This document shows positions 10,975 through 19,532 of a DNA stretch of 64,000 nucleotides, one piece after another. This stretch comes from Streptomyces sp. MUM 178J (lineage in GTDB: Bacteria; Actinomycetota; Actinomycetes; Streptomycetales; Streptomycetaceae). A program made the position numbers and the translations under genes. Numbering within the stretch: position 1 is the stretch's first letter; the number at the start of each line of letters is the position of its first letter. The notes under the pieces were generated by a model that was not told the origin of the DNA, ran no database searches, and saw nothing but the letters and a program-made list of their open reading frames with translations. The stretch spans positions 248,001 to 312,000 of the forward strand of contig NZ_JADWYQ010000001.1 of assembly GCF_022414575.1 (NCBI RefSeq), in the 5' to 3' direction.

Positions 10975-11544
10975 CTATTCCAGCACCGTCATCCCGTCGC
11001 GCGCCGAGAGTTCCTGGATCACATGCCCCATCGTCACGAGCTGCCCTTCACCAATCAGGCGGCGGGCGACGACCAAACCGGCGTCATGAACGTCCGGCCC
11101 GGCGTCGCTCGCACACGCGTCGGTGACGATCCAGGGGGCGAATCCCTGCTCGAAGGCATCGGCAGCGGACTTCAGCACGCAGCTCTCGGTCGCCACGCCG
11201 CAGAACACCAAGTCCGTCCAACCAGCTTCACGGGCCAGCGCGTTCGCCTGCGTGGTGAGGAAGGTGTACCCGGTCTTGTCGATGACCACGCGGGCGCGAG
11301 AAGCGGCGTCGGCGAGCTCCGGGACGATCTCCGTCTCGGGAGGCTCCTGGAGGCGGCGCCAGTGGAAGAACCTCTCGTAGGGGCTGTCCGGGTAGTTGAA
11401 GTAGCGGGTGAACACCACTGGGCGGCCGACGGCGGTCCAGGTCGCAACCAGGTCGGCGACTGCGGGCACGGCGTGGTGGCTGTGGTGGTTGATGAAGCCG
11501 TTCTGCATGTCGACCACGACCAGCGCCGCCTTGCCGATGTCCAT
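10975..11544 (-). CDS. Isochorismatase-family cysteine hydrolase
   Basis: A 189-residue alpha/beta hydrolase of the nicotinamidase/isochorismatase fold. The catalytic triad is visible: D12 in VVVDMQNGF, K90 in VVIDKTGYTF and C122 in GVATESCVL, with the usual cis-peptide VAT before the Cys. Substrates in this family include nicotinamide, ureidoacrylate, N-carbamoylsarcosine and isochorismate; nothing here picks one. Pairs with the flavoprotein gene downstream and follows the XRE regulator gene on the same strand. Confidence 0.9.
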   Translation of the reverse strand: MDIGKAALVVVDMQNGFINHHSHHAVPAVADLVATWTAVGRPVVFTRYFNYPDSPYERFFHWRRLQEPPETEIVPELADAASRARVVIDKTGYTFLTTQANALAREAGWTDLVFCGVATESCVLKSAADAFEQGFAPWIVTDACASDAGPDVHDAGLVVARRLIGEGQLVTMGHVIQELSARDGMTVLE

Positions 11545-11568
11545 GCCTTGTCTCTCCTGCCCGTGTTG

Positions 11569-12720
11569 TCAGCCGACGCCTTCGCGTAGGGCGTCCTGCG
11601 CGGCGCGGAGCCGTTCGGCCAGGCCGCTGGTCTTCATGATGGCTTCTCGCATGAGCACGTGTTGCGCGGTCTCCTGGGCCCGGGCCGTCGTCAGCCGGGA
11701 GTACGCGGCGCGCAGGAAGCGCCAGCCGTAGCGTTCGGGCATGGAGGGGTCCTGGCCGTCCTCGATCATCTGCTGGACCTGGCGGGTGAAGCACCACAGG
11801 GCCTGGACCGTCAGTTCGCAGGCGACCAGCTCGTCGACCGTGAGGCTGCGTTCGCGCGCGATCGAGGCGTACGCGACGCCGGACCATCCCGCGTAGCCGG
11901 TGGAGACTCCGCGTACGCCGAAGGACACGATGTCCGGGTGGTCGAAGCCCGTGGCGAGCAGCAACGCCTCCACCGAGCCGTCCAGCGGCGCGGCACCGCC
12001 AGGTGCACCTCGGTCGACCAGCACGGACGGTGTGGACAGCAGGCGCAGGGCGGTGTCGTACTCGCTTCCGGTCCATGGGCTGGAGGTGAGCCAGTAGAGG
12101 GAGAGGACGTATTCGGGGTTCGGCGCGCGGGCGGGATCCGCGTCGAGTAACTCCCTGATCCGCTCCCTCGCCCAGGGCAGGTCGGAGGCGTAGGAGCGGT
12201 AGCGCCACACGGCGAGTTCGGTGAGGCAGGCGGGTTCGTGGGGCTGGACGATGTGGAAGACGGCGACTCCACACGCGAACACGTGGAGGGTGCAGTTCGG
12301 CGTCTCCGGGTGTGCCACGCGGGCGGCCGAGGACTCCAGCCACTCCTCCGCGGAGCCCGTGGTGACCTTGCTGCTGGTGGTCATGTGGGCGCGTAGTCGA
12401 CGGGCACGCTCGACGCCGATGAAGACGGGCAGGAACTTGTGCGAGTCGACGCCTATCCCGGCGGCGACCGGCAGGGCTTCACCGTGTACGCCAAGGGCTT
12501 CAGCGAAGCGTGCCTTGACTTCGTCCGATGCCCGCGCGAGGGCGGTGTCGAGTACGGCCTGGGACTCCGTGCTGGGGTGACAAGTCGCTCCGCCCGACTC
12601 CCAGTTCGACACCGCCCGATCGCTCATGCCGAGGTGTGCGGCGAAGCGGCGGAGACTCATCCGCATGGCTTCGCGGAGCAGCCGGGACTCGCGGCCGGAC
12701 CATCGCTGCACCGTGACCAC
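11569..12720 (-). CDS. XRE-family regulator with long C-terminal domain
   Basis: 383 residues from the GTG at 12718-12720 (AGGGGG seven bases upstream); a further 26 codons are open upstream but have no ribosome site. The N-terminal HTH is LLREAMRMSLRRFAAHLGMS followed by DRAVSNWESGG (about residues 10-40). The remaining ~330 residues are helical, with no domain I can name. It is divergent from the 12941-20121 operon and upstream of the isochorismatase gene, so it probably controls both arms of the island. Confidence 0.8.
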   Translation of the reverse strand: MVTVQRWSGRESRLLREAMRMSLRRFAAHLGMSDRAVSNWESGGATCHPSTESQAVLDTALARASDEVKARFAEALGVHGEALPVAAGIGVDSHKFLPVFIGVERARRLRAHMTTSSKVTTGSAEEWLESSAARVAHPETPNCTLHVFACGVAVFHIVQPHEPACLTELAVWRYRSYASDLPWARERIRELLDADPARAPNPEYVLSLYWLTSSPWTGSEYDTALRLLSTPSVLVDRGAPGGAAPLDGSVEALLLATGFDHPDIVSFGVRGVSTGYAGWSGVAYASIARERSLTVDELVACELTVQALWCFTRQVQQMIEDGQDPSMPERYGWRFLRAAYSRLTTARAQETAQHVLMREAIMKTSGLAERLRAAQDALREGVG

Positions 12721-12940
12721 TGCCGTACCCCCTGTCCGCTGTCCGTAGAGCACGGAAGCACACAGCGTAACGAGGCATGTTCGGCAGCGGTACGGCATGG
12801 GTGCAGCACTTGTGCGTCACACCCGGCCCGCGATGTGCACCATGCTGGGTCCGCCAGCCGGGAAGCGGCCCTTACCAGAAGCCCGGCTGGTGGCGAATGG
12901 GCCGCTCTCACGGGCACCACGACGAGAGGGAGCAATCCGC

Positions 12941-13408
12941 ATGACCGACATCGTCAAGCGCAATGCCCGCGCGATCCTCCTCGACGGCGACGAACTGGTC
13001 CTGATCAAGCGCACCAAGCCGGGCCGGGAGCCCTACTGGGTGACCGTCGGCGGCGGGGTCGAGGACGACGACGCGACCATCGAGGCGGCGCTGCACCGGG
13101 AGGTGTTCGAGGAGCTCGGCGGCAAGCTGGCCCGGGCCGAACTCGTCCACCTGATCACCGACGAGCTGGAGGGCGGCATCGGTGTCCAGCACATCTTCGC
13201 CGCGCGCCTGGAGTCCATGGACCTGAGCGTCCGTACGGGCACGGAGTTCGCCAAGCCGGAGCGAGGCGGGTACGAGGTGGTCCGGGTGCCCTTCACCGCC
13301 GAGGCCGTTTGCGATCTGAACCTGATGCCGCCGGAGCTGGCCGAGTTCATCACCGCCAACACCGATGCCATCGCCTCGGTCCTCGGCAGCCCGATCCGCG
13401 AGGCGTGA
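12941..13408 (+). CDS. Nudix-domain protein
   Basis: 155 residues, first gene of the island's large operon. The Nudix box runs from G39: GGVEDDDATIEAALHREVFE then ELGG. The REVFEELGG half is intact, but the upstream Glu of G-x5-E-x7-REUxEExGU is Ala. Nudix enzymes cleave nucleoside diphosphates linked to another group. The ATG at 12941 follows AGAGGGAG with eight bases of spacing. The next gene starts six bases after the stop. Confidence 0.9.
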   Translation: MTDIVKRNARAILLDGDELVLIKRTKPGREPYWVTVGGGVEDDDATIEAALHREVFEELGGKLARAELVHLITDELEGGIGVQHIFAARLESMDLSVRTGTEFAKPERGGYEVVRVPFTAEAVCDLNLMPPELAEFITANTDAIASVLGSPIREA

Positions 13409-13414
13409 CCGGCG

Positions 13415-14068
13415 ATGCGGGTCCCGGACTTCGTCAGCCTCAACGGACCTGACAACGCCGGCAAGACAACCCACCTGCGACTGCTCGCCGCAGCAAGCGG
13501 CCTCCAGCTTCTCGGGTCGGTCCACGAGCACGATCCTGAGCCGTGGGCACGAGTAGCAGCCGGCGACTACGCCCGGTGGTGGTTCGAGACGTCCACAACG
13601 GTGGAGCTGACCGAGATGCTGCTGGCCGGACACACCAAGCGGGGCGCCACTCGTGAGCCGGACCGCACGGGGCTGCTCGACCGGGGTCTGCCCATGCTCC
13701 TCGCGGTGGCCGCCGCGACCTGCGCGGTCAAGGACGGGCTCACCGTACGAGAGGCCGTGGCCACCGTGGCCGGTATCGCCGGTTCACGGTCGGGACCGCC
13801 CGAGACGTCGGTTCTCCTGTTGCCGTCCCTCGACGCCGAGCGCAGCTACGCGATCACCAGCGCCCGCGAGGGCCGCCCCTGGACCGGGGTCTACCCCGTC
13901 TACCAGAAGACCCTGCACGCGGTCCTGCTCCACCAGGCCGACCACGGCACGTACACCGCGGTCGTGGACTGCGAGAACCGATCCGTGGACGAGGTCCACG
14001 CCGACGTACGGCACCACATCGCTGCCTACCTTCCGGCCCCACCACTCAAGGACGGGAGCCCACGATGA
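13415..14068 (+). CDS. Thymidylate-kinase-like P-loop protein
   Basis: 217 residues with Walker A GPDNAGKTT (residues 11-19) directly after a first beta strand, as in dNMP kinases (GxDxAGKTT). LLDRGLPMLLAV resembles the DR-Y/G substrate motif, and SAREGRPWTGVYPVYQKTL could be the lid and adenine region. The substrate is probably a nucleotide or nucleoside, but the TMK-specific DRY sequence is altered, so ordinary dTMP kinase function is doubtful. Ends in an ATGA overlap with the next gene. Confidence 0.75.
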   Translation: MRVPDFVSLNGPDNAGKTTHLRLLAAASGLQLLGSVHEHDPEPWARVAAGDYARWWFETSTTVELTEMLLAGHTKRGATREPDRTGLLDRGLPMLLAVAAATCAVKDGLTVREAVATVAGIAGSRSGPPETSVLLLPSLDAERSYAITSAREGRPWTGVYPVYQKTLHAVLLHQADHGTYTAVVDCENRSVDEVHADVRHHIAAYLPAPPLKDGSPR

Positions 14069-15864
14069 CCCGGACCTTCCCACCTCTGGTCCTGCCTCCC
14101 GGGCTGGCCGGTGCCACAGCCACGCTCCAGGACAAGGACCGCCGACGCCTGGACGACACCATCACCCGGCTCCACACCGTCAACGGACGCCTGTGGGACA
14201 CCGAGGACCGAGTCCGTGGCGCGTTACTGACCGCCGCCCAGGTCGCCGACTGCAAGCGCGAGATCGACCAGCTCAACGCCGAACGCAACGCGCTCACCGA
14301 ACGCGCCGACGAGATCCTCGGAACGTTCGCGGACGCGGGCCGCGCCGATGCCCCGCTGCACACGGAGACCCTCGCCTCCGTCGTGGACCGACTGTCGGTG
14401 CTCACCTTGCGGATCTGGCACAGCGAACGCGCCTCGACACGGGACGAGCTGGCCCGGCGCCGCATCCCCGCACTGCACCGGCAGCGCGAGGAGCTGTGCG
14501 CCGCCCTGGACACCCTTGTCGCCGATGCCCTCGCCGGTAGGCGGCGCCTGCCCGTACCGGCCCGTTTCAAGCTCTACGGCCGTGACGACGCCGTGCTCGC
14601 GGAGATCGAGCCGAGCCGTCATCTGCGCCGGGTCGTCGCCTTCGGCGGACTGAGCGAGTGCGGCAAGAGCACCAGCGCCGCGTTCGTACGGCGTACGTGC
14701 GGTGCCCAGCGGCTCAAGATCGGCTTCCTGCTACGGCAGGCGGCGCACCGGGAGGGGCTCGCAGACCCGTATGCGCTGTCGGCCCGGCGGCAGGCTGAGC
14801 TGCTGCTCGGTGAACTGAACCGCTTCGCGGACGCCCACGTCGACACGGGGCTGTTCACCATCGAGTCCGTCCATGACGACGCCTCGATCGCCGAACTCAA
14901 GCAGCTGATGGGCGACACGCTCCAGATCGTCTACCTGGACGCCTCCTTCGCCGTACGGGTCGAGCGGTCCGGGATGCCCGCCCAGGCGGTAGCCGCCAAG
15001 GACGAGATCAAGATGAGCCGCGGTGCGCACCAGGTCGCCGCCCTCGCCGACCACGTGATCGACAACTCCGGCAGCATCGCCGCCCTCCGCGCCCGGCTCC
15101 GGCGCATCGCCGCCCCGCCCGCCCTTGCGAGGCTGCGCGTCACCACCCCCTACGGGCTGGGCCTGCCCGCCGAGGTCGCCTCCGCGACAGCCGACTTCAC
15201 CGACGCGGTACGGGCGTACGAGCCCGGCGTACGACTCGCAGCCCTGACCGGCAGCCCGGGCGAGGGCACCTGGATTCCGGGGTGGTCCGACCTCGACCTG
15301 CTCGTGATCGCCGAACACGAGGCCCACGGCCGACTCCACGAGGCCCTGGAGCGGTATCGCACCACCCTCGACGGAGCCGCCTCCCTCGGCCCGACCCTCG
15401 TCACCCCGGGTGAGGTCACTGCCCGGCGCCTCACTCCGCGTCTCGCCTTCGCCCTGCACCAGCTCCAGCAGGGCCGGCCCGTCCTGTACGCCGCACCTGG
15501 CACCGAACTGCCCACCATCACGCGGGACGACCTGAACCTGGCCGCCGTCCGAGAGCTGCCCCAAGTCATCCTCACCACGCGCCGCCTGCGCGCCGACACC
15601 GGCCCGCGCACGCTGCGTCAGTTGTACAAGCACCTCGTCCTGGCCTGCCGCCTCCTTCTCCGCGAGCACAACCGGTGGGAGACCGGCCCCGACCAGATCC
15701 TCGCCGCAGCTTCCCGGATGCCGGGGCTGCCTGCCTTCTCCCTGCCGTCCTTGGCCGAGATCGCCGCCGCCTGGCGCGACGGCGCCAGCGAGCAGGTGCT
15801 CAAGCAGGTCACGGCGGCCATCGACCAGCTTCTGGCCTGGTACGCCGCCGAGCTCGCGGCCTGA
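14065..15864 (+). CDS. DUF4254 - P-loop kinase - nucleotidyltransferase fusion
   Basis: 599 residues in three parts. Residues about 20-155 look like DUF4254 (LHTVNGRLWDTEDRVR at 36-51, then CKREIDQLNAERNALTERAD and RIWHSERAS). Residues about 185-345 are a P-loop kinase with Walker A GLSECGKST (about 195-203), similar to dephospho-CoA or deoxynucleoside kinases. Residues about 365-599 carry a minimal nucleotidyltransferase: GSPGEGTWIPGWSDLDLLVI (396 onward) with the GS...DxD metal site. Known DUF4254 genes often neighbour GT9 glycosyltransferases, as here (recollection). The combination implies phosphorylation then NMP transfer on a shared substrate; that is inference. No break in the frame. 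Confidence 0.8.
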   Translation: MTRTFPPLVLPPGLAGATATLQDKDRRRLDDTITRLHTVNGRLWDTEDRVRGALLTAAQVADCKREIDQLNAERNALTERADEILGTFADAGRADAPLHTETLASVVDRLSVLTLRIWHSERASTRDELARRRIPALHRQREELCAALDTLVADALAGRRRLPVPARFKLYGRDDAVLAEIEPSRHLRRVVAFGGLSECGKSTSAAFVRRTCGAQRLKIGFLLRQAAHREGLADPYALSARRQAELLLGELNRFADAHVDTGLFTIESVHDDASIAELKQLMGDTLQIVYLDASFAVRVERSGMPAQAVAAKDEIKMSRGAHQVAALADHVIDNSGSIAALRARLRRIAAPPALARLRVTTPYGLGLPAEVASATADFTDAVRAYEPGVRLAALTGSPGEGTWIPGWSDLDLLVIAEHEAHGRLHEALERYRTTLDGAASLGPTLVTPGEVTARRLTPRLAFALHQLQQGRPVLYAAPGTELPTITRDDLNLAAVRELPQVILTTRRLRADTGPRTLRQLYKHLVLACRLLLREHNRWETGPDQILAAASRMPGLPAFSLPSLAEIAAAWRDGASEQVLKQVTAAIDQLLAWYAAELAA

Positions 15865-15923
15865 CCACTGGACGCCCTCGTCCTTCCTTCTCCTTCCTTC
15901 CGCACACCCGCAGGAGCTTCGTC

Positions 15924-16499
15924 ATGCCCGAAACCCTCGCCGTGCCGCCGTTCTCCGCCCGCATCGTCGAACGCCTGAGCGTCGGCGCGACGAGCCGCCG
16001 CGAGCGCGTCATCCACTCCCTGGACGGGCTCGAAGCCCCGGTCCACCCGAACGCGCTGGCCACCACCGGCACCCGCCTGTGGCAGTGCCTCCAGGACGAG
16101 TTGCCCGACGGGCTCGGCAGCGTGGACTTCCTTCTCGGCCTGGACGCCGGTGGCATCCTCCCGACCGTGTCGCTCGCGGGTGCCGCACAACTGCCGTACA
16201 AGATTGCCTGGAAGCTGCACCTCCCGCTCGACGGCGCGGTCCGCTTCAGCGAGCCCCACGCGATGCGTACCGACGTCTTCGCGTACGGCATCGCACCGGG
16301 GCAGCGGATCATCCTGGTGGACGACGAGATCACCACCGGCCGGACGCTCGCCGACCTCACCCGCCGACTCCGCGAGGCCGGCGCCGTCCCGCTGGCGGCG
16401 GCCTGCCTGGTGGAGGACACCACGCGCGGCGCCCGTGAACTGCTCACCGCCCTCGACCTCCCGCTGGTCTCCCTCACCACCATCGAGGGAGAGGCATGA
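15924..16499 (+). CDS. Phosphoribosyltransferase-fold protein
   Basis: 191 residues. The PRPP-binding motif IILVDDEITTGRTL is at 129-142, and LLGLDAGGILPTVSLAG (70-86) is the conserved upstream strand-loop. It resembles orotate/adenine PRTase folds but is too divergent to assign a base. ATG 15924 follows GGAG with eight bases of spacing; the 59-bp gap after the fusion gene is the largest in the operon. The stop overlaps the next start as ATGA. Confidence 0.85.
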   Translation: MPETLAVPPFSARIVERLSVGATSRRERVIHSLDGLEAPVHPNALATTGTRLWQCLQDELPDGLGSVDFLLGLDAGGILPTVSLAGAAQLPYKIAWKLHLPLDGAVRFSEPHAMRTDVFAYGIAPGQRIILVDDEITTGRTLADLTRRLREAGAVPLAAACLVEDTTRGARELLTALDLPLVSLTTIEGEA

Positions 16500-17653
16500 G
16501 CACCGTCGCCTCGGCAGGGGTCCGCTTCCACTCCGGCTCGCAAATCATCCCCGCCGGGGCCGTACACACCACGCCGCTGGGCTACGACCGCGCCGACATC
16601 CCCGTCGGCGCCCCGCTCCCGGCCCCCGCGTCCGCCGAACTGGTCGACCGCCTGAGCACGTGCGACGAGATCGAAGTCGCCTTCGATGGCAGGCTCGGGG
16701 ACACCCTCCTCGCCCTGGCAGCGGTTCGCGCCGTCACGGACTGGCTCCGCCTGCGCTCCGCGAGGGTCATCGTCCGCGCCATGGGCCCCTACGCAGGGCT
16801 CATCGCCCGCGCCGGACTGATCACACAGGAGCCGGACGCCACATCCACCGGCCGGCGAGCCGTGATCGGCGACCGGATCGCGGTCGAGGCCCGCGCCCCC
16901 GGGGCGGCGGTGAGCCTGATCTGCGACCCGGCCGCCCCACCCTGCTGGGCGAGCGACGGCCGATCCCATCCGGACCTGCCCACCCGCTACTACCTGGCGC
17001 TGGAACGCCGCCTCGGTATCCGCCTTCCCGGCACCGCACCCTTCGCCCCCGTTCTCACCACCTGGCAGAGCGGGCTGGTCGAGCAGTTACGTTCCGCAGG
17101 CTGGCTGAACGACCTGACCATCGCCGCGGTCACCGCCACGAGCTGGCCGGAGCGCAAGGACTACACCGCCCAGCGCTACATCGAACTCGCGGAGCGCATC
17201 GCCGAGGCCCAGCAGACCAGGGTCCAGCTCCTGCTGATCGGCGGCCGCACTACGGGCGACGTCCACATCGCCGCAGAGAGCGCCCGACGCCGTGTTCAGG
17301 TCCTCCGCCTCGACGGTGTGGCGGCCGACCACCTCGCCGACCTGTTCCCGCACGTCCACCTGGTCGTCGGCAACGACACCGGCCTCACCCACCTCGCCGC
17401 CATGACCCGCAGCGGCAACGGCGGCGGCCCTCCGGTCATCGGCCTGTACGCGCGGCACAGCCACAGCAAGTGGCGCACCGGCCTGCCCCACCACCACGCC
17501 GCCGCCACCCGCCTGTCCGACCGCATGCACCAGGGCGACCTGTGCCCCGTACGCGATGCCATCGCCCCGGACACGGACGTCCACATGGACGCCATCCCGC
17601 CCGCCGCGCTGGCCCAGCTCTGCCTCGACATCCTCAGCGGAGTGAAGGCATGA
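16496..17653 (+). CDS. GT9-like glycosyltransferase (heptosyltransferase superfamily)
   Basis: 385 residues. The N-terminal acceptor-domain loop reads FDGRLGDTLLALAAVRAV (63-80), and the donor-site motif is VVGNDTGLTHLAA (290-302), the family hallmark (GxDTGxxHLA). GT9 enzymes transfer heptose from ADP-heptose in Gram-negative LPS; a Gram-positive host has no LPS, so donor and acceptor must differ, or the acceptor is a small molecule. Coupled on both sides by ATGA overlaps. Confidence 0.88.
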   Translation: MSTVASAGVRFHSGSQIIPAGAVHTTPLGYDRADIPVGAPLPAPASAELVDRLSTCDEIEVAFDGRLGDTLLALAAVRAVTDWLRLRSARVIVRAMGPYAGLIARAGLITQEPDATSTGRRAVIGDRIAVEARAPGAAVSLICDPAAPPCWASDGRSHPDLPTRYYLALERRLGIRLPGTAPFAPVLTTWQSGLVEQLRSAGWLNDLTIAAVTATSWPERKDYTAQRYIELAERIAEAQQTRVQLLLIGGRTTGDVHIAAESARRRVQVLRLDGVAADHLADLFPHVHLVVGNDTGLTHLAAMTRSGNGGGPPVIGLYARHSHSKWRTGLPHHHAAATRLSDRMHQGDLCPVRDAIAPDTDVHMDAIPPAALAQLCLDILSGVKA

Positions 17654-18786
17654 ACGGACAGCCCCTACTGAAGATCGGCCCGCTGCGTCGCTTCACCCGC
17701 AACCTGCTCTGCCCCGTCGACCTCCTCGGCCGCCCCGTGCTCATGAAGTACACCCGCGACCCGGTGGAGGCCCGCGAGGAGGTCCGTGGCCGCGCCCGCC
17801 TTGCCCGGCACTACCGCGTACCCGCCCTCCACGCTCGCCTGCACGTCCCCGGTGGCTACCTCATCGCGTACGAACGGCTCCCGGGCGGCACGGACCACGG
17901 ACTCCTACTCGACCTGCTCAACGCGCCCGAACCGACCGCCGAACTCCATTCCTACCTGCGCCAACTCACCACCACATACCGCGACGTGATCCTCTCCACG
18001 GCATGGCCCACGGCACCTGCCCACGTCGTCCGCAAGCTGTACTGGGACCGCGCGGCACCCGGCGGCCGACTTGACGCGTACTACGCCGGGGCGGACTTCG
18101 CTGTCGCCGACGGCCTCATCGACGTCCCGGTCTCCCGCCTCGCCACGTACACCTTGCACATCAACAACCGCCGCCACCATCTGGACTGGACCGCGACCCT
18201 CCGCTGGCTCCGCGCCCACTTCGCCAGGCCGGAACCCGTCTGGGCGGCTCTCACCCAGGGCGACCCCACCGACGTCAACCTCGCCCACCCGCTGGCCTGG
18301 TTCGACTACGACACCGCCGGCATGAACAGCATCCCGGGCGAGTTCGCGAACTTCCTCTGGTACACCTCCGCGCTCGGCGGCTGGCTCGTCCCCACCTACA
18401 ACGCCGCCGCCTTCGCCGACCACCCCGCCACCTTCGACCACATCGCGGCCAACACACCCGACGTCCGGCGCGCGGAAGTCGACGACACCACCAGCACGAT
18501 CCACATCGACTACACCCCGCGCCTCTCGGCGCCCCGCCGAACCGCCGTATCCACGTACTGGCACCAGCTCGTACAGCCGGTCGCCCAACGGCTCTGGCCG
18601 GACGCGGACCTCGCGAACCTGCTCCGGCCCTACCTGGCCATGCGCGTCCTCGGCATCTACAACCTCTCTGACCTGACCCCGAAGGACCGACTCCTCCTCC
18701 TCGCCCGGCTCGCCGAGGCCATGAGCCCGACCTTCGACCCCGCCACCTACTTCGCCCCGCAGGAGTCGCCATGCCCGACACCCTGA
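17650..18786 (+). CDS. Aminoglycoside-phosphotransferase-fold kinase
   Basis: 378 residues from the ATG at 17650, which overlaps the upstream stop. The catalytic loop is QGDPTDVNL (203-211; H of HGD replaced by Q) and the metal-binding DxD-like motif is FDYDTAG (218-224). VLMKYTRD near residue 31 may carry the ATP-binding Lys. It fits the APH/choline-kinase superfamily, which phosphorylates hydroxyls of small molecules. The aligned Asp residues are present, so it is probably active. The long C-terminal half is family-specific. Confidence 0.75.
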   Translation: MNGQPLLKIGPLRRFTRNLLCPVDLLGRPVLMKYTRDPVEAREEVRGRARLARHYRVPALHARLHVPGGYLIAYERLPGGTDHGLLLDLLNAPEPTAELHSYLRQLTTTYRDVILSTAWPTAPAHVVRKLYWDRAAPGGRLDAYYAGADFAVADGLIDVPVSRLATYTLHINNRRHHLDWTATLRWLRAHFARPEPVWAALTQGDPTDVNLAHPLAWFDYDTAGMNSIPGEFANFLWYTSALGGWLVPTYNAAAFADHPATFDHIAANTPDVRRAEVDDTTSTIHIDYTPRLSAPRRTAVSTYWHQLVQPVAQRLWPDADLANLLRPYLAMRVLGIYNLSDLTPKDRLLLLARLAEAMSPTFDPATYFAPQESPCPTP

Positions 18787-19532
18787 ACGGCCGCACCGCC
18801 CTGGTCACCGGAGCCACCGGCGGCATCGGCTCCGCCATCGCCCGACGCCTCGCAGAGAACGGCACCGCAGTCGCCCTGGCCCACCTCGGTGACCACGAGT
18901 CCGCCACCACACTCGCCGAGCACATCACCAGTACAGGCGGCCACGCCATCGCGCTGGAAGCCGACCTCCGAGAACACAACGCCGTACGAGCCCTCTGCCA
19001 CCAGGCCCACGAGGAGCTCGGCGCGATCGACATCCTGGTGAGCAACGCGGGCGCCTACCCCCGGATCCCATGGGCGGAGACGACCCCAGACCGCTGGGAC
19101 AACGTGCTCTCCACCAACCTGACCAGCCACTACCTCCTCGCCCGTGAGCTGACGCCGACCATGGTTTCCAGGAACTGGGGACGGGTGATCACGATCGGTT
19201 CCGTCCTCGCCACCGCAGGCCGCCACGACCTCACCGGCTACATCAGCGCCAAGGCCGGCCTCGAAGGACTCACCCGCGCCCTCGCCCGGGAGCTCGGCCC
19301 CAGCGGCATCACAGCCAACTGCGTCGCCCCCGGCTCCATCCGCGTACCTGCCGAGGACACGGTCGTCGACGACCCAGCCGCGATGACCCCCCGTCAGCTC
19401 GCCCGCCAGTGCGTCCAGCACCGAGGCCGCCCGGACGACGTCGCCGCGGCCGTCGCCTTCCTCGCCGCCGATGACGCCGGCTTCATCACCGGCCAGACCC
19501 TGCGCGTCGACGGAGGCTGGATCCTTGGCTGA
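18771..19532 (+). CDS. Short-chain dehydrogenase/reductase
   Basis: 253 residues, classical SDR. Cofactor motif TGATGGIG (13-20), NAG at 92-94, catalytic S144, Y157 and K161 (YISAK), and the C-terminal family end GQTLRVDGGWILG. NAD versus NADP is not clear from the sequence. Closest in look to 3-oxoacyl-ACP reductases and sugar/polyol dehydrogenases. It overlaps the kinase gene by 16 bp and the phosphatase gene by 8 bp. Confidence 0.92.
   Translation: MPDTLNGRTALVTGATGGIGSAIARRLAENGTAVALAHLGDHESATTLAEHITSTGGHAIALEADLREHNAVRALCHQAHEELGAIDILVSNAGAYPRIPWAETTPDRWDNVLSTNLTSHYLLARELTPTMVSRNWGRVITIGSVLATAGRHDLTGYISAKAGLEGLTRALARELGPSGITANCVAPGSIRVPAEDTVVDDPAAMTPRQLARQCVQHRGRPDDVAAAVAFLAADDAGFITGQTLRVDGGWILG

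Noticed and set aside
13415..14068. Second thymidylate kinase (tmk)
   Set aside because: P-loop matches, but the TMK DRY motif and lid are altered; named only TMK-like.
17650..18786. Aminoglycoside resistance gene
   Set aside because: Only the fold-level motifs match, HGD is QGD, and the operon context points to metabolism rather than resistance.
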